From Laguncularia racemosa (Eukaryota; Streptophyta; Magnoliopsida; Myrtales; Combretaceae), in contig JBBMOL010000022.1 of assembly GCA_037954665.1 (NCBI GenBank), positions 5,084,001 through 5,148,000 of the forward strand: 64,000 nt of DNA. Direction: 5' to 3'. This document shows, in pieces, positions 60,251 to 64,000 of the stretch. A model generated the notes under the pieces. The model saw only the letters and a program-made list of their open reading frames with translations, had not been told where the DNA came from and made no database searches. How positions within the stretch are numbered: the stretch's first letter is position 1; each line of letters opens with the position of its first letter. Both the position numbers and the translations under genes were made by a program.

Positions 60251-62413
60251 CTATGCTGAAACTTTATTTAATTGTTCCATGATCTTGTATTCACTGGCCT
60301 TAACCATCTTCGTGAATGCAGCAAGTCCCTCTTCCTCTTCTTTCCCTTTTTCCACGGTGGGTTCTTCAGTCGGGCTCTTATACTTTGGATCATATAATCT
60401 CCCAGAGCGGGTGATGCCTCCCACTATAGGAGGTCGCTCTTGTTCGAGGGCCCGATAGTCGAACGGTGCAGCCTTGTAATTCTCTACCGGTATCGGGACA
60501 TTGAATACATATCTTTTTCTTGGGATTTGTACCTCGGTTGATTGTCCCTCATAGCACTGTATAACCCTGGGCTTCTGATGAGAGTTGATCATGTAGACAG
60601 TCTTCCCCTCTTCCTTTGCCGGGTTGTCCTCCTTCTCAAACTTCAGTCCCCATCCGCTAGGTGGCCCTTGCTCAGTCGGGGTATAAGAATAATTCACTAA
60701 GTACTGAAATCTCCCGTGTGATTCCCCCAAAGTGTCGACCGTTGGGTCTCCAGCTAACCACCTTCTTTTAATGTGTGTTTTTGGAGTCTCTTCTGGAGCT
60801 TGGCGGGATTGCTTCTTTTGTGGCTCGGTCTTCAAGGCTTCTTTGGGAACCGACTCCTCAGATGTAATCATATTAATGGCGGGCCTGTGATTGGGCAGGG
60901 GGTTGGTGTTGACATTGGGTGCTGGGGCGTTCACGAAATCCAATTGTATGATTCCTGCATCAATTAAATCTTGGATTTTGTGTCGGAGCCTCCAGCACCT
61001 ATCTGTGGAATGCCCCTCCTGACCCATGTGGTAGTCACACTTGAGATTTGAGTCAAAGTTCTTGGGCTTGTACCGGTCGTTGGGGATCTCGAAACTAATC
61101 AAGTTGTCTGCCCTCAACCGAGCGAAGACTTGACTGAGTGGGATGGGGATTGGAGTGAACTGCCTTGGGACCTTGACAGCCTGAGTTTGACCCGTCGTGG
61201 TTTGCTGGACTGGGGTACTCATGGTCTGAAATGTAACACGAGTCCCGGCTTTTTCTGCTTTACCGGAGTGGACCGTGCTAACAGTGGACTCTTTAGCTCT
61301 GTTTCCTCCTACAGGCCTTTGTGTCGGTGTGACCCTAGGAGGCTCCATTGTTTGGAGTCTACCGGTGGTGATGACGTTCTCAATCCTACAGCCCGCGGCC
61401 ACCAACTCTGCAAAACTGGAGGAGGTTTGGCCTACTAGATGTGAAAAGTAGGTCTTGTCTAGGGTATTGACAAATATGGATGTCAATTCCTTCTCTGACA
61501 TCGGGGTTGCTACCCTAGCGGCCTGGGCTCTCTAGCGCTGAGCATATTCTTTAAACGACTCAGCATGTCTCTTCCGGAGACTTCCCAGGTCGATTACAGA
61601 TGGGGCGACTTCAATATTGAACTTATATTGGTCATAAAACGCTCGGGCTGGCTTCTCCCAAGTGTTGACAATGTTGAAGTCCAGGTGGACATACCAGACC
61701 AGTGTAGGGCCTGTGAGGCTGTCTTGGAATGTCTGAAGCATGAGCTGGTCGTATTGAGCATACTTGCTCATTTTCCGGGCATATAGCCTGGTATGCATTT
61801 TGGGGCAGCCGGTCCCATCATACTTTTCGAACTCTGGGGTCTTGAACTTCTCGGGGTATGCCTCTTCTCTGTATGCTGGTAAGTTGGTGATTCTGGCCTG
61901 TTCAAAACCTTCAGGGCCCTCAATGGTTCTTATCTTGTCATGGAGCTGCTGGAAGAGTCGTTTCTCCATCTCCTTCTGCCTCTCTTCCATCTCCTTTTTC
62001 AGGTCATCAGAGGTCGGCCTCTGGTTGACCTTTGGCTCATATTCAAAGGCCGGGTTAAGGTGGGAATTGATCTCTTCATATTTCGGAGGCTGTCCCTTCA
62101 CTGCTTTCCCCTTTCTGCCCCCTGAATACTCTTCCTAGGTTGGCTGAGTGTTGCGCAGGAGGCCGATGCTTTCAGTTAAGAGGTGAACCTGGGCAGCCAG
62201 TTGTTGGACTGTTTGTTCTAGGGACATGATCCTAGAGTCCGAGGCAGCTTCAGCATTGGTGTTGTTGCGGTTGTCACTACTGTTGGCCAATTTTGCTCTT
62301 GAGCGCGTGAGAACTGGGCTTCGAGGAGGGTTCGATTGTCTGGAAGCTATTTTGATGCCTGGATTCGCATTTTGTTTTGCTTTTAGTGTAATGAATGCAA
62401 GAATGATATGCAT
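60251..62413 (-). pseudogene. gag of element B
   Basis: One frame broken by two TAG codons (62135 and 61532). The N-terminus is low-complexity and includes a coiled-coil-like stretch (MSLEQTVQQLAAQVHLL). The capsid core spans 62101-61380: PEKFKTPEFEKYDGTG, LTGPTLVWY, and VNTLDKTYFSHLVG after the second stop. A zinc-knuckle-like motif (CDYHMGQEGHSTDRC) is followed by KIQDLIDAGII, as in Tat-lineage elements, near 61000. The C-terminal part to 60251 is a charged linker toward protease. The first in-frame ATG is at 62413; a later start near 62360 is possible. Confidence 0.87.
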
Positions 62414-62535
62414 GTGTCACGCGGATGCTAAAGAGTAAAAAGGGTTGACAACTGACTGACAATGTAATATTGAAAATTTACTTTTATTAATATTAAAAAT
62501 TCTGGAGTTCAAAATAAAACATTACAAATAAAGAT
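62414..62535 (-). other. ORF1-gag spacer of element B
   Basis: Short non-coding AT-rich spacer, matched by about 45950-46084 in element A. No splice or ribosome re-entry signal can be named. Confidence 0.5.
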
Positions 62536-63992
62536 CTACTTCCTAGTTCTTTTAGTCTTCTGTTGTGGAGGTTCAGACTTCCCACTGATGACGGCTTCTA
62601 GTTCCTTGACTTTGGCTTGGCACTTCTCTAATTGCGCTTCTAAAGCCTTGTTCCTTTGGTCGGATTCTTTGAAACGTCCTTTTTAGATGTCTTTCTTATA
62701 ATCTGCAGTTTCAAAGTATACCTCCATTCGGGCCTTAACTTGCTCCAGGTAGATTTCTGTCTCTGGGTTAATCTTGTCTGGTCTTAGCTGAGTGACGTTT
62801 GGAACCCGATACGCTCTTTCCCCCGTCTGGTATAGCTGGTGGATTACAAATTCTCTGGTGGCTCGGTGCTTTCCCACTTCGCCATCTAATTCCCCGAGGT
62901 CCACATTCGGGCTTTCAATTCTGGCTTCCTAAAGTGCTTTGACCTCTGCCAGCTTCACAAACTTTCAGCTACTAACAGGTTCGGATCTTGATAATCAAAG
63001 GTAACTGCTTGTACCGAGGGCCGATAAACGATATCTTGGATAGTGCCGAACTGGCGGACCACTGAGTTTGGGTGATATCCGATACATCCGCTGATTCCGA
63101 TTAAAGGCACTGCTTGGAAGTTTCTGCAGGTCAAGATGATTTTGTTATAGCAACTCCACCTGGCTGTCCATAAAATATCTTCGGCACTGAAGCTCCTAAG
63201 CAGCTCTACCCAACTGTGGCTGGTAAGGTCATCGGGTAGCTTTACCTTTTCTACACATGAATCCACCAGGTCCACCTGTTGGGCTAGGGTTTTCCTGACC
63301 ATGTTCAACCCAAAACACTTGAGGTGGCTTACAAACCATATTAGCAGAAGGTTGAGGCTGGAGCGAAGGATCCCATGGCCTTTTTTCTTGAGGAAGTTTA
63401 AATTCCGGATCTTTTCAGCCAGTAGAGTCGGGATGTAGGATCTTCCCTCTAGGAATTGGGTCACCAGCTCTACAACCCTGTAGTGAATATAGAAGGTCCC
63501 GGTGGGGAACAGTATGGTGGCGAAGGCTGTCAAGATGAAAGCGTTCACCCTTCTCTGTCTGTAAGTCTTGGGGTCCCCACTCAGGACGTCCTTTCTATCC
63601 CCATTGTCCTCTCGGGCGATGAACCATGCTTCTAAATCATCCATCCGTATGCAATATCCATTACAGTCTGTCAGGGCTTTGTTGACTGCTGTCTTACGAA
63701 TGCCTAATAATCTGCTGAAGGTACCGGCTGGCCCAGCCTCTAGGTCTGGAATGTAGATCTGATCGGTTAGTGCTGGAGCCTGTAGCAACTAGGTATACTC
63801 CTCCAAGGTAGGGGTGATCTCATGCAGCCTGATAAAGAAAGCAGCGGGCTCGATTTCCCATAATTGGAGCATGGCCCGGACTAAAGGAAAATTCACCTCT
63901 ATCTTTGTCAGTGAGAGTATGGGGCCGATTTTTTGCTGGATAAAGGCCTGCTCCTCTGGGTTGTACAAAGTAAACCAGTGGCCCAATACCAA
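62536..63992 (-). pseudogene. ORF1 of element B (plant-specific ORF upstream of gag), 5' end outside window
   Basis: The protein enters the window at 64000 with LVLGHWFTLYNPEEQAF and runs through FFIRLHEITPTLEEYT, LEAGPAGTFSRLLGIRK, RMDDLEAWFIAR and a long alpha-helical middle, to a C-terminal coiled coil (GRFKESDQRNKALEAQLEK) and a basic tail, stopping at 62536. Breaks are a TAG at 63789, a one-base loss at about 62955-62960, a TAG at 62929 and a TAA at 62683. It belongs to the ORF1 family found upstream of gag in Ogre elements; I believe the domain is filed as DUF7745. The function is unknown. Element A carries a shortened relative at 46085-46737. Confidence 0.8.
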
Positions 63993-64000
63993 TTTCGAGT

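Larger units (their letters stand above)
51838..64000 (-). mobile_element. Element B: Ogre/Tat-like Ty3/gypsy retrotransposon (right end outside window)
   Basis: In element order on the minus strand: ORF1 (enters from beyond 64000), gag, protease, a short putative intron, RT, gypsy RNase H, a second archaeal-type RNase H, integrase, tandem-repeat 3' region, polypurine tract and 3' LTR (53636-51838). An extra ORF1 upstream of gag, an intron between protease and RT, and dual RNase H are the defining features of Ogre elements in the Tat lineage. The copy is broken by about ten nonsense codons (eight TAG, two TAA) and two frameshifts, but its overall order is intact. The 5' LTR and primer binding site lie outside the window, so age and target duplication cannot be assessed (left flank ATGAC, 51833-51837). 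Confidence 0.92.

Noticed and set aside
56393..63791. Genetic code with reassigned TAG
   Set aside because: The host CASP gene gives no hint of it, and the TAG codons occur beside frameshifts and TAA codons in a decaying transposon; CHG deamination explains them.

Overview
The window is nuclear DNA of a flowering plant, most likely a eudicot. The evidence is an AT-rich background, a 19-exon gene with GT-AG introns encoding the plant form of the Golgi protein CASP, and several plant transposon families (Athila-like and Ogre/Tat-like Ty3/gypsy elements, Mutator-like elements, a hAT-like MITE). I cannot name the species. Only one host gene can be supported; almost everything else recognisable is mobile DNA in various stages of decay.

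Layout. 1-1580: degenerate LTR-like sequence with GC-rich GCACGGCCGTGC-type motifs and a 32-base C run. 1580-6833: AT-rich DNA with no gene seen. 6839-15693: an Athila-like LTR retrotransposon with both LTRs and an imperfect 5-bp target duplication. Its gag is split by a Mutator-type non-autonomous insertion with an 11-bp target duplication, and an internal deletion has removed RT, RNase H and most of integrase. 15700-21500: AT-rich repeats, including a diverged pair of about 460-bp direct copies. 21520-25803: a decayed autonomous-type Mutator element with a broken MURA-like transposase and long terminal inverted repeats. 27481-38514 (minus): the CASP gene, whose 19 exons join into an intact 683-residue reading frame. 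39197-39785: a hAT-like MITE.

The right third is two minus-strand elements of one Ogre/Tat-like lineage. Element A (40887-49162) is complete end to end, with LTRs of 1.9 kb and a perfect CCTCT target duplication. It has lost gag and pol but keeps a shortened copy of the extra ORF1, a tandem-repeat 3' region and a 1.9-kb segment of unknown origin. Element B (51838 to beyond 64000) carries its 3' LTR, polypurine tract, a 1.5-kb tandem-repeat array, and then, reading leftward along the minus strand from 64000, ORF1, gag, protease, a short putative intron, RT, two RNase H domains and integrase. It is nearly collinear but broken by about ten nonsense codons and two frameshifts.

The most interesting signals are shared features of A and B that ordinary annotation does not name. 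The LTRs contain a tRNA-like segment with Pol III A-box and B-box matches on the element's sense strand. A hairpin abuts the polypurine tract. A G-box lies upstream of the LTR TATA box. The premature stops are mostly TAG, and one of them falls at the same codon of ORF1 in both elements.
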